Program-made: the position numbers and the translations under genes
Part shown: piece by piece, positions 53,903-60,447 of the stretch
Layout of the letters: each line of letters begins with the position of its first letter
Numbering within the stretch: position 1 is the first letter of the stretch
Notes under the pieces: generated by a model
Told to the model about the DNA's origin: nothing
What the model saw: only the letters and a program-made list of their open reading frames with translations
The model's database searches: none
From: Prevotella sp.
GTDB taxonomy: Bacteria; Bacteroidota; Bacteroidia; Bacteroidales; Bacteroidaceae
NCBI GenBank assembly: GCA_017554385.1
Contig: JAFZIL010000082.1
Location: 1-64,000 of the forward strand
Direction of reading: 5' to 3'
Length of the DNA: 64,000 nt

Positions 53903-53945
53903 GGACCCTCCCCTCCCATGTAGGAGAGGGTAGGGGTGGGGTGAG
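53903..53945. repeat. Half-copy of the MITE-like GC-rich unit
   Basis: CCCTCCCCTCCCATGTAGG..GAGGGT.AGGGGTGGGGT-GAGTATCTTC matches one arm of the 9468-9698 element, including the GTATCTT that follows it. The rest of the 139-base gap 53874-54012 shows no gene. Confidence 0.7.
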
Positions 53946-54012
53946 TATCTTCATAAACAGCGTAAAAATTTCAGTGGTTTCCGTGTGACCTGAATAATAG
54001 CCAACAATGTGA

Positions 54013-54198
54013 CTACGTCTCTAGATCGATACAGAACCTGTCTACTATCCATTTCACAATGTGTGGTGGCAGCACTTTCATGCCTGGCTTCAAGCCCATC
54101 AGCGTCAACTCTTTGTGGTACGGCTGGCACCAGTTGAACAGTGTCCGCACCGTCACACCCGCTGCCTGGGCCAGTTGTTGTTTCGTCATTGCTTTCAT
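54013..54198 (-). CDS. DUF4248-like small helix-turn-helix protein
   Basis: This 61-residue protein reads as a helix-turn-helix: KQQLAQAAGVTVRTLFNWCQ, then MKVLPPHIVKWIVDRFCIDLE. It matches the small DUF4248 proteins that occur in Bacteroidota mobile and accessory replication modules. It is the last gene of the two-unit cluster. An alternative start three codons in exists (54189). Confidence 0.8.
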   Translation of the reverse strand: MKAMTKQQLAQAAGVTVRTLFNWCQPYHKELTLMGLKPGMKVLPPHIVKWIVDRFCIDLET

Positions 54199-54252
54199 AG
54201 AAACTTCATTAATTATGCATTATGCATTGCAAAACCATCATACTTTTAGTGT

Positions 54253-55011
54253 CTAAGTGCCATACTTACGAGTCGGAAACAGCATATCTACGATGTCGAT
54301 CTTCGCGGCCTTCTGGGCCTTGGTGGCTCGCTGCTCCAGGATGCTGCTGACGGTGAAGGGGTGACCGAACACGTCGCTGGCAGCCTCGGCCACGTCGTAC
54401 CACTCGCGGTATGTGTCGCCCGTCTCGTCGGTATCGGGGAAGAGGATGACCTTGCGGCCAGCCAGCGGCCTGAGTTTCGCCACGTTCAACTCTGTCTTTC
54501 CGCCCGTGGCCAACCAGATATATTCGGGTTTCACCTCCGACATGATGATGGCGGTCTTCTCGCTTTCAACTACAGCGGTAGCAAATTTTTCACTCTTCAC
54601 TCTACACTTTTCACTTAGAAGGTGCAGTCCAAACAGGCAGTGCTCGCTCTTGAAATCCTCAGGCAACTGCCCGTTGCGCTTCAGCAGGTAGTTCACCCAT
54701 GTAGGCTTGCGGTCATGGTCGCGGTGACAGTCGGGGCGGTAGTACATGATCTTGCCATCGTGCAACATGTCATGCTCGTCAATCTGCCAGAAGATGACAC
54801 CGCCGTCGCGACTCATTCCCAGACGATAGCGTAGTGCCGCCCGCTGCATCTGCTCCTCTGTCAGGTAGCCATTGGCCACGAGAGCCTTGCAGAATGGTGA
54901 TTTGTAGGAGAGCCTGCGCTGCCACATCGGGTGCATGTCCCGTGGCCGGTCGTGACCCAGCTCGTGCCTCAGTGCCTTGAACGTATTGCAGAATACTTCG
55001 TCAATCTTCAT
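54253..55011 (-). CDS. Toprim-type (DUF6371-like) primase-related protein
   Basis: The 252-residue protein resembles primase-like DUF6371 proteins of Bacteroidota mobile modules. The N-terminal part is helical; VIFWQIDEHDMLHDGKIMYY and VNYLLKRNGQ follow; the Toprim core shows AVVESEKTAIIMSEV with its catalytic Glu and KVILFPDTDETGDTY with DxD. Bases 54581-54616 encode an in-frame repeat insertion (SEKCRVKSEKFA) just before the Toprim strand. It is downstream of the AAA ATPase gene, 204 bases apart. Confidence 0.78.
   Translation of the reverse strand: MKIDEVFCNTFKALRHELGHDRPRDMHPMWQRRLSYKSPFCKALVANGYLTEEQMQRAALRYRLGMSRDGGVIFWQIDEHDMLHDGKIMYYRPDCHRDHDRKPTWVNYLLKRNGQLPEDFKSEHCLFGLHLLSEKCRVKSEKFATAVVESEKTAIIMSEVKPEYIWLATGGKTELNVAKLRPLAGRKVILFPDTDETGDTYREWYDVAEAASDVFGHPFTVSSILEQRATKAQKAAKIDIVDMLFPTRKYGT
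54581..54616. repeat. TCACTCTTCACT-type repeat inside the Toprim protein gene
   Basis: GCAAATTTTTCACTCTTCAC, then TCTACACTTTTCACTT, shares its first 14 bases with the intergenic copy at 55097. In the gene it is read on the minus strand as SEKCRVKSEKFA. Confidence 0.8.
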
Positions 55012-55096
55012 CTTCTCTTAACCACGAATTTCATGCGCTCGAGCTCTGCTCGCTTGCTACCAACGGGACGCAAGAATTACACGAATTATGGCGGTA

Positions 55097-55217
55097 GCAA
55101 ATTCTTCACTCTTCACTCTTAACTCTTCACTTCTTTCTGGGGGTTCTGGAAGCCTCACCCCTCATATTGGAGTCCCCCTTACAGGGGGACGGAAATATGA
55201 AGGGGGATGGAGGCTTC
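55097..55217. repeat. Repeat block downstream of the AAA ATPase gene
   Basis: The block holds a TCACTCTTCACT repeat (55097-55132) and a palindromic GC-rich element (55149-55217) with outer arms GAAGCCTC/GAGGCTTC and an inner GTCCCCC/GGGGGAC hairpin. The minus-strand stop codon of the ATPase (55216-55218) lies on its edge, so its last residues are repeat-derived. Confidence 0.75.
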
Positions 55218-56328
55218 AGAAGGGGGCTGGCTGATAGAAGGTGCGACGGTCGCGCTCCACCCTGACGATGACCTTCTCGTCCTGAGCCCGCTGCAGCAGT
55301 TTGTTGTAGAACTTATACTGGGTGATGTTTGCCAGTCGGCATACCTCTGTGCGCAGTTCTGCGCCGCCAATCTCCTCCCTGCCGCGCATGGCATCGAGGA
55401 ACAGGCGCATTATGTCGATCTGCCAGCCCTGCTCCACGCTGTCATCATGCACGATATACTCCGCATTCAACTGCGGCAACCGCTCCTTGGCATCCTGTTC
55501 GCCCCCTCCTTTTGGAGGGGGAAGGGGGGAGGCTTCCCTCGGCAGCCCGTCATCGTCCACCTCAAAGTACATTGTCTGCTCGATGTCGTACTTACGCGTC
55601 AGCGTCTGCTCCAACTTGAAGACGCGCTGCGGCATCATCTTCTCGCACGCATACACCTCGAACGCCTTGTTCATCAGTTCTGTGCCGATCCATCCGCGCA
55701 AGTTACGGTCTTCGCCGCTCTTGTTCTGGTGCAGCACACAGACAATGCAGCAGTTGCTGGCGGTAGCCAAATGAAGCAGTTCTTCCATCACTTCCTGTGC
55801 CAGCACACCGTCGTTGATATCGTTTACCAGGTCGCGGATGCCGTCAACAATCACCAGGTCGGGCTTGCACCGCGTGATGGCCTCAGTGAGTAACGCCCGC
55901 CGTTGTTTCCACTCCACTGCGCGGACGTTGAAAACATCGCAATCCGGCTGCTCGCCAACCATCCGCAACACCCTGTTCTTCAGAATGTCCTGTGTCGATT
56001 CATCGCTCTGCTCCGTGTCGTACCAAAGTAGCCGCAATCGCTCTTCGCGCATCCTATGGAATGAGAGCACATTGCGCAAAACACAGCACGCCATCAGCAT
56101 ACTCGTCACAAACGTCTTTCCACTCTTCGCCTTACCCGTTATGGCTACCAACTCGCCTCTTGGGAAACACAGTTTGCCGAACAGCCGGAACAGGAACTCC
56201 ATAGGCGGCAGCTCCTTCTCCGGCGTAATCCTCAGTTGTTCCAGCAATAGCATCTGTGGACTTAGTGAAGTCTCTTCTCCGGCATGGGTCAGTTCCGAGT
56301 CCAGTTGGTTCATTATGTCATCTTTCAT
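55216..56328 (-). CDS. RepA/RecA-like AAA ATPase
   Basis: The protein has 370 residues from ATG 56326-56328. The Walker A is AITGKAKSGKTFVTSM (about 60-75); Walker B is DLVIVDGIRDLVNDIND, and the C-terminal half has FYNKLLQRAQDEKVIVRVERDRRTFYQ, a winged-helix-like tail. It resembles RepA-type hexameric helicases of plasmids and phages. The stretch 55499-55544 encodes SPLPPPKGGGEQ, a GC-rich repeat inserted in frame, and the extreme C-terminus (PAPF) is repeat-encoded. Confidence 0.82.
   Translation of the reverse strand: MKDDIMNQLDSELTHAGEETSLSPQMLLLEQLRITPEKELPPMEFLFRLFGKLCFPRGELVAITGKAKSGKTFVTSMLMACCVLRNVLSFHRMREERLRLLWYDTEQSDESTQDILKNRVLRMVGEQPDCDVFNVRAVEWKQRRALLTEAITRCKPDLVIVDGIRDLVNDINDGVLAQEVMEELLHLATASNCCIVCVLHQNKSGEDRNLRGWIGTELMNKAFEVYACEKMMPQRVFKLEQTLTRKYDIEQTMYFEVDDDGLPREASPLPPPKGGGEQDAKERLPQLNAEYIVHDDSVEQGWQIDIMRLFLDAMRGREEIGGAELRTEVCRLANITQYKFYNKLLQRAQDEKVIVRVERDRRTFYQPAPF
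55499..55544. repeat. GC-rich palindromic repeat inside the AAA ATPase gene
   Basis: CCCCCTCC-TTTT-GGAGGGGG forms a hairpin followed by AAGGGGGGAGGCTTCC, the same GAGGCTTC end as the intergenic copy at 55149-55217. It is in frame with the ATPase. Confidence 0.75.
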
Positions 56329-56382
56329 AACCTTGTCGTTTTTACGTGATTCAACATACTTCTTGCATCGCGATTGCACCCG

Positions 56383-56390
56383 CAAAGTTA
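56383..56390 (-). promoter_or_regulatory. -7 promoter element of the AAA ATPase unit
   Basis: The minus strand reads TAACTTTG, 55 bases before the ATPase ATG. Together with the upstream terminator it separates the two transcription units. Confidence 0.6.
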
Positions 56391-56431
56391 CGAAAAACCG
56401 TCCATATCCACCCTTTACGCCACAATGAAAA

Positions 56432-56462
56432 GCCCGACCGTTCGAGGTCGGAACGGTCGGGC
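56432..56462 (-). terminator. Terminator between the two accessory units
   Basis: A perfect 12-bp stem (56432-56443 with 56451-56462) and 7-base loop is followed on the minus strand by TTTT. It lies downstream of the unit ending at 56500 and before the ATPase promoter. Confidence 0.8.
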
Positions 56463-56499
56463 AAAATCTTCGGAAATGCCTTTCTACAAAGGGCTTTCG

Positions 56500-57012
56500 T
56501 TAAAGGTCGGAAATGGTCGGAAGAAAATTCTCCATAGCATCGGCATCAACTGAAATTTCCTTCTTCGGCTTGGCTAAGTGAAGCGGTTCACCCTGCTTTG
56601 TGAAACACTGTGCAGCCAATTCCTTGATTCGTGCCTTGGTGATAGTCTTGGCCCCAATCATATCAGCGAATACCTTGTAGAGCATCATCCTTGCAGTCTC
56701 CAGCGTCTTCAACCATTCTATGGGTCTTACTTCAGACGGTTGAGATGTAGAGAAGCCCATCAAGAAGAGCCAACAACTCAGTTCTGTATCAGGCGTGATG
56801 AACCCCTTTTCTACTAAGAACATAAACCATTGTTTCCCCTCTTGTTCGTTATGGTGCAGCGGAAAGTGTGGCACGTCGCGCACCGTTCCACCTTGTTCCT
56901 GATACACTACCTTGGCCCCGCTCTCCACAAACATATTGAGCTGATGGATGGTCGCACCCTTCAGCACGTCCAAACTCTTTTCCATCAATGCCAGTTTAGC
57001 TTCTTGTGTCAT
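56500..57012 (-). CDS. Unknown accessory protein (possibly DUF6043-like)
   Basis: The 170-residue soluble protein is mostly helical: ALMEKSLDVLKGATIHQLNMFVESG, HHNEQEGKQWFMFLVEKGFITPD, IEWLKTLETARMMLYKVFADMIG. No catalytic motif is visible. It resembles small Bacteroidota DUF6043-type proteins of mobile modules, but this is uncertain. Its start overlaps the end of the 57009-57464 gene (ATGA), so it is translationally coupled to it. Confidence 0.65.
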   Translation of the reverse strand: MTQEAKLALMEKSLDVLKGATIHQLNMFVESGAKVVYQEQGGTVRDVPHFPLHHNEQEGKQWFMFLVEKGFITPDTELSCWLFLMGFSTSQPSEVRPIEWLKTLETARMMLYKVFADMIGAKTITKARIKELAAQCFTKQGEPLHLAKPKKEISVDADAMENFLPTISDL

Positions 57013-57464
57013 TTTCTTTTCCTCCCCTTTTTATATGCAACATTGGCACCTTTTTCTATCATGTTGTTCCACTGGTCTACATCGTAGTCGTTCCACTGGT
57101 CTACATCGTAGTCGTTCCACTGGCGGGCATCCTTCATGCCACTGGCCTCGTTAGTGTTGCTCTGCAGTATGAGCGGTGCGCCAGCCCGTGCCAACTCCAC
57201 TTCTTCTGTATGCTGTCGCCGACGGTTTATGCGCTCCTGCTCTTTCAGCCGCTCGCGTTCCTCGTCGAACATGGCATATACCCCCTCAGCCGTTTCTGGC
57301 CATCCTCGTTCGGTGGAGAAGTTGTTGTTCAATATCTCGAAACACTCCTCTGCCGCTTCTAATCCCTTGGCCTTCATCCTGCGCCCAACAATCCTGATTA
57401 CATCCTCCTGTGTAATCTTCAGCCTCCCGGCCTTCTGTCTGTTGGTTTTCTCCTGCTTCGTCAT
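57009..57464 (-). CDS. Unknown accessory protein with DVDQWNDY tandem repeat
   Basis: The 151-residue charged protein has a Lys/Arg-rich start (TKQEKTNRQKAGRLKITQEDVIRIVGRRMKAKG), long helices rich in Glu and Arg (DEERERLKEQERINRRRQ) and near the C-terminus two exact copies of the octapeptide DVDQWNDY, encoded by a 24-bp tandem repeat (about 57072-57119). I do not recognise a family. It overlaps the beta-clamp-like frame by 179 bases in another frame and is coupled to the next gene. Confidence 0.6.
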   Translation of the reverse strand: MTKQEKTNRQKAGRLKITQEDVIRIVGRRMKAKGLEAAEECFEILNNNFSTERGWPETAEGVYAMFDEERERLKEQERINRRRQHTEEVELARAGAPLILQSNTNEASGMKDARQWNDYDVDQWNDYDVDQWNNMIEKGANVAYKKGRKRK

Positions 57465-57741
57465 AGTTGTACTGCTGCGACTGGTGGTTTAAACTTACTG
57501 TTGCTTTTTGACTTAATAATCCGTTTCTTCTTAACGTTTTCTCAACTTCTTTTTCTATTTCACTGATAATGATTACTATTTCCTTTGTTTGTCCTTTTAC
57601 CGCAACAGTGAAGTTGCTGGAATTGCTGTCTATCTCGAAGAGAATATCTCCCAAGATAGGCAGTGCGTTTTGGCTGTTGATGACCCTTGAAAGAGCCGTC
57701 AGCCGTGCGCTGAGCGCAGTACTTGAAATAGTAAATCTCAT
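57286..57741 (-). CDS. Beta-clamp (DnaN)-like N-terminal fragment
   Basis: The frame starts at ATG 57739-57741 after a promoter and gives 151 residues. Residues 1-38 (MRFTISSTALSARLTALSRV, INSQNALPILGDILFEI) closely match the start of the DNA polymerase III beta clamp. After that, similarity is lost, and from about residue 93 the frame runs through the next gene. It may be a truncated or frameshifted clamp, or a real protein carrying only the first clamp segment. The true end is uncertain. Confidence 0.5.
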   Translation of the reverse strand: MRFTISSTALSARLTALSRVINSQNALPILGDILFEIDSNSSNFTVAVKGQTKEIVIIISEIEKEVEKTLRRNGLLSQKATVSLNHQSQQYNYDEAGENQQTEGREAEDYTGGCNQDCWAQDEGQGIRSGRGVFRDIEQQLLHRTRMARNG

Positions 57742-57747
57742 AAAACT

Positions 57748-57786
57748 TTTGTAGGCGACCCGCAGTTAGTGCAAATCGCCTACAAA
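57748..57786. promoter_or_regulatory. Inverted repeat at the promoter of the beta-clamp-like unit (candidate operator)
   Basis: An 11-bp perfect inverted repeat (TTTGTAGGCGA at 57748-57758, TCGCCTACAAA at 57776-57786; 17-base spacer) overlaps the -7 element TACCTTTG (minus strand, 57790-57783) and ends just before the ATG at 57741. This fits an operator for a self-regulating module. Confidence 0.6.
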
Positions 57787-57790
57787 GGTA
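57783..57790 (-). promoter_or_regulatory. -7 promoter element of the beta-clamp-like unit
   Basis: The minus strand reads TACCTTTG, 41 bases before the ATG. The gap 57791-58038 upstream shows no gene; it has a short ACCTG-TGAA-CAGGT hairpin near 57950. Confidence 0.6.
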
Positions 57791-58038
57791 ATCAGAATTT
57801 CAGAGAATAATGAAAAAAGAATCGAAAAATATTCGCTTTTCAAACTTTTTAGGAGTTCCCTTGTGCTCCAGCGATAAATTTCGCAAGCGATTTTGCACAA
57901 TAGGCTCGTTGTGTGCAAACAAGATGACAACAAAATAATCACTAGTACCTGTGAACAGGTCTAAAAGTTGTTAGCCATCTTCACTTGGGATTTATTGGAG
58001 GTAAGGGATATTGACCAACTGGAGAGCATAATTAGGAT

Positions 58039-58500
58039 TTACATATCACCAGACCAGCCATGACCAAGATCCCAATGCTCATCGTAGACGAACTCGAAAT
58101 ACGGAAGAGAGAATTCCTCTTCAATAAGAGTTGTGAGTTCATCAAGGATAGGCTCTGCCCAATGGCCTACAAGAACAATGAACTTGTCAATGTTCCAAGC
58201 CACACGGCCTCTGGGTACTTGTGTATAGTCGCCTTTGAACTTGGTGTCCTCATGCTTAGCTTGTGCCTTGAAGTATTCTTTCATCCACACCTGCCTATGC
58301 AGATGGGGATAGTTGATAAAAGGAAGTCCTTTGTCGGCTGCTTCTTCAACCATCTTCGGCGTTATTTCCTTCTTACGAACACCAAAGAAAGATTTGTCCT
58401 TAGGGTCATACCAAAAAATACCGATGCAAGGCATTTGTTCGTCAAACCCCTTCATATCGGCCATTTGTATCTTATGTTCTTCGTTTGTAAGTTGAGTCAT
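58039..58500 (-). CDS. Conserved hypothetical protein
   Basis: The protein has 153 residues from ATG 58498-58500; upstream extension was not used. It is soluble and mixed alpha/beta: MPCIGIFWYDPKDKSFFGVRKKEITPKMVEEAADKG, PRGRVAWNIDKFIVLVGHWAEP and the end FEFVYDEHWDLGHGWSGDM. I do not recognise a family. The aromatic-rich C-terminus with DEHWDLGHG could be a binding or catalytic site, but this is speculation. Confidence 0.7.
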   Translation of the reverse strand: MTQLTNEEHKIQMADMKGFDEQMPCIGIFWYDPKDKSFFGVRKKEITPKMVEEAADKGLPFINYPHLHRQVWMKEYFKAQAKHEDTKFKGDYTQVPRGRVAWNIDKFIVLVGHWAEPILDELTTLIEEEFSLPYFEFVYDEHWDLGHGWSGDM

Positions 58501-58650
58501 AACACGTCGCAATTTGCTTGCAAAATTAATACTTTTTCCCGAATAATCAAATAAATACGAGATAAAATGAGTAAAGTAGATAGTGTAAGCCCCGTTTCAA
58601 GCATCAAGTACGGCGGTAATTGGCAGATGAGAATCAACAGTACAAACCTT

Positions 58651-59463
58651 TTACCAGTCGGCCAGCCGTGCCTGTGCCTCAATGCGGCTTTCGGTCTTGT
58701 CGTCCAAGGCGGGGAAGAAGTCGATGCCTGTCAAACGTTCAATCTCGTCGACCGTGCGTACAGCTTCGGCGTACGGCTGTTTCTTTCCATTGTTCATAAA
58801 AAGGAAACCGATGGTCTTGGGCTGGCGTCCTCTGCACAGCACCACTTTGAAGAAAGCGTCAGGCACACGTACTTTGTTCTTTCCGATATACTTGGCCTGT
58901 TTGTCTTTTTCATACACAGGACCGCACACGATGTCAATAGCACCATAGCTACGTGCCCAGTCGCGACAGAGCATCTCCACGTCGTTCCACTCATACTTGT
59001 TCAGTCCGTGGTTCTGCGGACAGATATTCGTCAGAAGGAAAGAATGGGTCATGGCTTTCTCGCTCCATTTGTTGTCACCTGCAGGACACATGTGTCCACG
59101 GTCATAGCGCGAATTGTAATAGTCGGCATCCGTAGCTCGTGGCGTGGGCACCTGTACGTCTTCGGTGAAAACCTCTCCCGAACGCTGGGTGCTTCCATAG
59201 GTGTGTGCCTTTGTCAGGTGCCATGCCACCCAATTAGGTGTACGCGTCTGTTTGTTATACGATGCGATATAGCCTACACGCTTCAGAATGAGCGAAGGAC
59301 GGTCGTGCAACGGGGCTGGACGCTCATACTGCACTGCAGCTGACGGCTGCTTCTGGGCAGTTGTCGACGGCTGTTTGGTGGTCACTTGCTGTCCGCCAGC
59401 CGTGACAGCGATGCCTGCCAAGCATACGAGTGCTATAATCAAAAGTGAGAGTCTGTTGTTCAT
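58651..59463 (-). CDS. Secreted DNA/RNA non-specific endonuclease (NUC1/EndA type)
   Basis: The protein has 270 residues from ATG 59461-59463, with a signal peptide (RLSLLIIALVCLAGIAVTAG). The nuclease signature is YDRGHMCPAGDNKWSEKAM with the catalytic DRGH His; FLLTNICPQNHGLNKYEWNDVE provides the Asn/Glu metal site. It degrades extracellular or imported nucleic acid, for nutrition or trap escape. Its start follows the small gene at 59492 by 28 bases. Confidence 0.93.
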   Translation of the reverse strand: MNNRLSLLIIALVCLAGIAVTAGGQQVTTKQPSTTAQKQPSAAVQYERPAPLHDRPSLILKRVGYIASYNKQTRTPNWVAWHLTKAHTYGSTQRSGEVFTEDVQVPTPRATDADYYNSRYDRGHMCPAGDNKWSEKAMTHSFLLTNICPQNHGLNKYEWNDVEMLCRDWARSYGAIDIVCGPVYEKDKQAKYIGKNKVRVPDAFFKVVLCRGRQPKTIGFLFMNNGKKQPYAEAVRTVDEIERLTGIDFFPALDDKTESRIEAQARLADW

Positions 59464-59491
59464 ATAGTTATTGGTGTTAGGTGTCGGTGTG

Positions 59492-59854
59492 TTAGAAGGC
59501 ATCGTCGGCAAACAGGTCGAGCGAATAGTCTTTTTGGGTTGTATCCTCCTCTATCGTCTCTTCGTCGGCGTCCTGTACCGTTTCCCTGAAGTGTAACATC
59601 AGTTGCTGTGCGTCGGCCGAGTGCTGGGTGTTCAGCCGGTACCATCCACGGCGGCCTGTGCTCTCGACCAGTGCCTGTTTCGACTTGGCGTTGCGTAGCA
59701 GATACTGTTGCACATATTGTTTCACCACCTGAACGTCTGGCTGGAAAAACAATGTGCAGTTCATGTTGTATACATGTTTGGAGAGCGCAGCAACGCTGAT
59801 GCCGCGTTCTCCTACCTGCATGAGGACTTCGAGTATCTGACTGTCGTAACTCAA
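59492..59854 (-). CDS. Small protein with winged-helix-like N-terminus, TTG start
   Basis: The protein has 120 residues if it starts at TTG 59852-59854 (SYDSQILEVLMQVGERGISVAALSKHVYN reads as a winged-helix start); ATG 59819-59821 is the shorter option, and the frame also extends through the upstream terminator, which is implausible. VVKQYVQQYLLRNAKSKQALVE and GRRGWYRLNTQHSAD continue the fold; the end is acidic. Function is not recognised. Confidence 0.6.
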   Translation of the reverse strand: MSYDSQILEVLMQVGERGISVAALSKHVYNMNCTLFFQPDVQVVKQYVQQYLLRNAKSKQALVESTGRRGWYRLNTQHSADAQQLMLHFRETVQDADEETIEEDTTQKDYSLDLFADDAF

Positions 59855-59902
59855 GGAAAATAATAAAAAGTTAAAATTAGAATAATGTGAGAGGGTGGGG
59901 TG

Positions 59903-59945
59903 AAAAAGAAGGCCGGTAAAACAGTGCTTACCGGCCTTCTTTTCT
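59903..59945. terminator. Terminator downstream of the histone-like gene
   Basis: A perfect stem of about 15 bp (59905-59919 with 59928-59942) has an 8-base loop and T/A tracts on both sides. It ends the transcript of the gene at 59987-60319. Confidence 0.85.
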
Positions 59946-59986
59946 ATCACGTACTGAGCCTAAGCCCAGCCTTTTCTGCTTTTTCG

Positions 59987-60319
59987 TTATGCAAGAGCAA
60001 TCTTGCCCTCCTCAGTGCTGACCAGCTTGCCCTCCTTGAAGAGCCAGCCAAGACCCAGCAGTGTCTCCTCTTCCGAGATCTTTGCAGCCTTTGCGATAGC
60101 CTTCACGTCGAGGGCGTTCTCTGCAGCTGCGAGAGCCTGATAAACATCTCCTGCCTTAAAACCAATGTTCTCAGCGTTTACGGTGAAGGCGGCCTTCACG
60201 GCGGTAGCCTTCTTAGCGGTTGTCTTCTTGGCTGCGGGAGCCTTTGTCTCAGTAGCCTTCACGGCGGTTGCCTTCTTCTCGGTAGCCTTCTTAGCTGTTG
60301 TAGCTTTCTTTTCTGCCAT
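59987..60319 (-). CDS. Histone H1-like tailed winged-helix protein (DUF2582-like)
   Basis: The 110-residue protein joins an N-terminal Lys/Ala/Thr-rich tail of about 42 residues (EKKATTAKKATEKKATAVKA repeats) to a small winged-helix-type domain (FTVNAENIGFKAGDVYQALA, LDVKAIAKAAKISEEETLLGLGWLFKEGKLV). The domain resembles the Bacteroidota DUF2582 winged-helix family, and the tail resembles histone H1, so DNA binding is likely. It is a single-gene unit with a good promoter and terminator. Confidence 0.85.
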   Translation of the reverse strand: MAEKKATTAKKATEKKATAVKATETKAPAAKKTTAKKATAVKAAFTVNAENIGFKAGDVYQALAAAENALDVKAIAKAAKISEEETLLGLGWLFKEGKLVSTEEGKIALA

Positions 60320-60368
60320 AATACTTAAAAAATTAATACTATTGAAGTTGAATATTTCAATTGCGCTG

Positions 60369-60376
60369 CAAAGGTA
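60369..60376 (-). promoter_or_regulatory. -7 promoter element of the histone-like gene
   Basis: The minus strand reads TACCTTTG, 49 bases before the ATG. Confidence 0.65.
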
Positions 60377-60447
60377 CGGCCTTTTGTCTGTTCAACTGCC
60401 TGATTTATAGGCTTTTCTTGTGTTTTGTCAAATATTCTTGACGTAAA

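Noticed and set aside
57072..57119. Possible CRISPR-like repeat
   Set aside because: Only two adjacent 24-bp copies without spacers, inside a coding frame.
56383..57741. Single long operon for the whole accessory module
   Set aside because: A strong terminator at 56432-56462 and a -7 element at 56383-56390 split it into two units.
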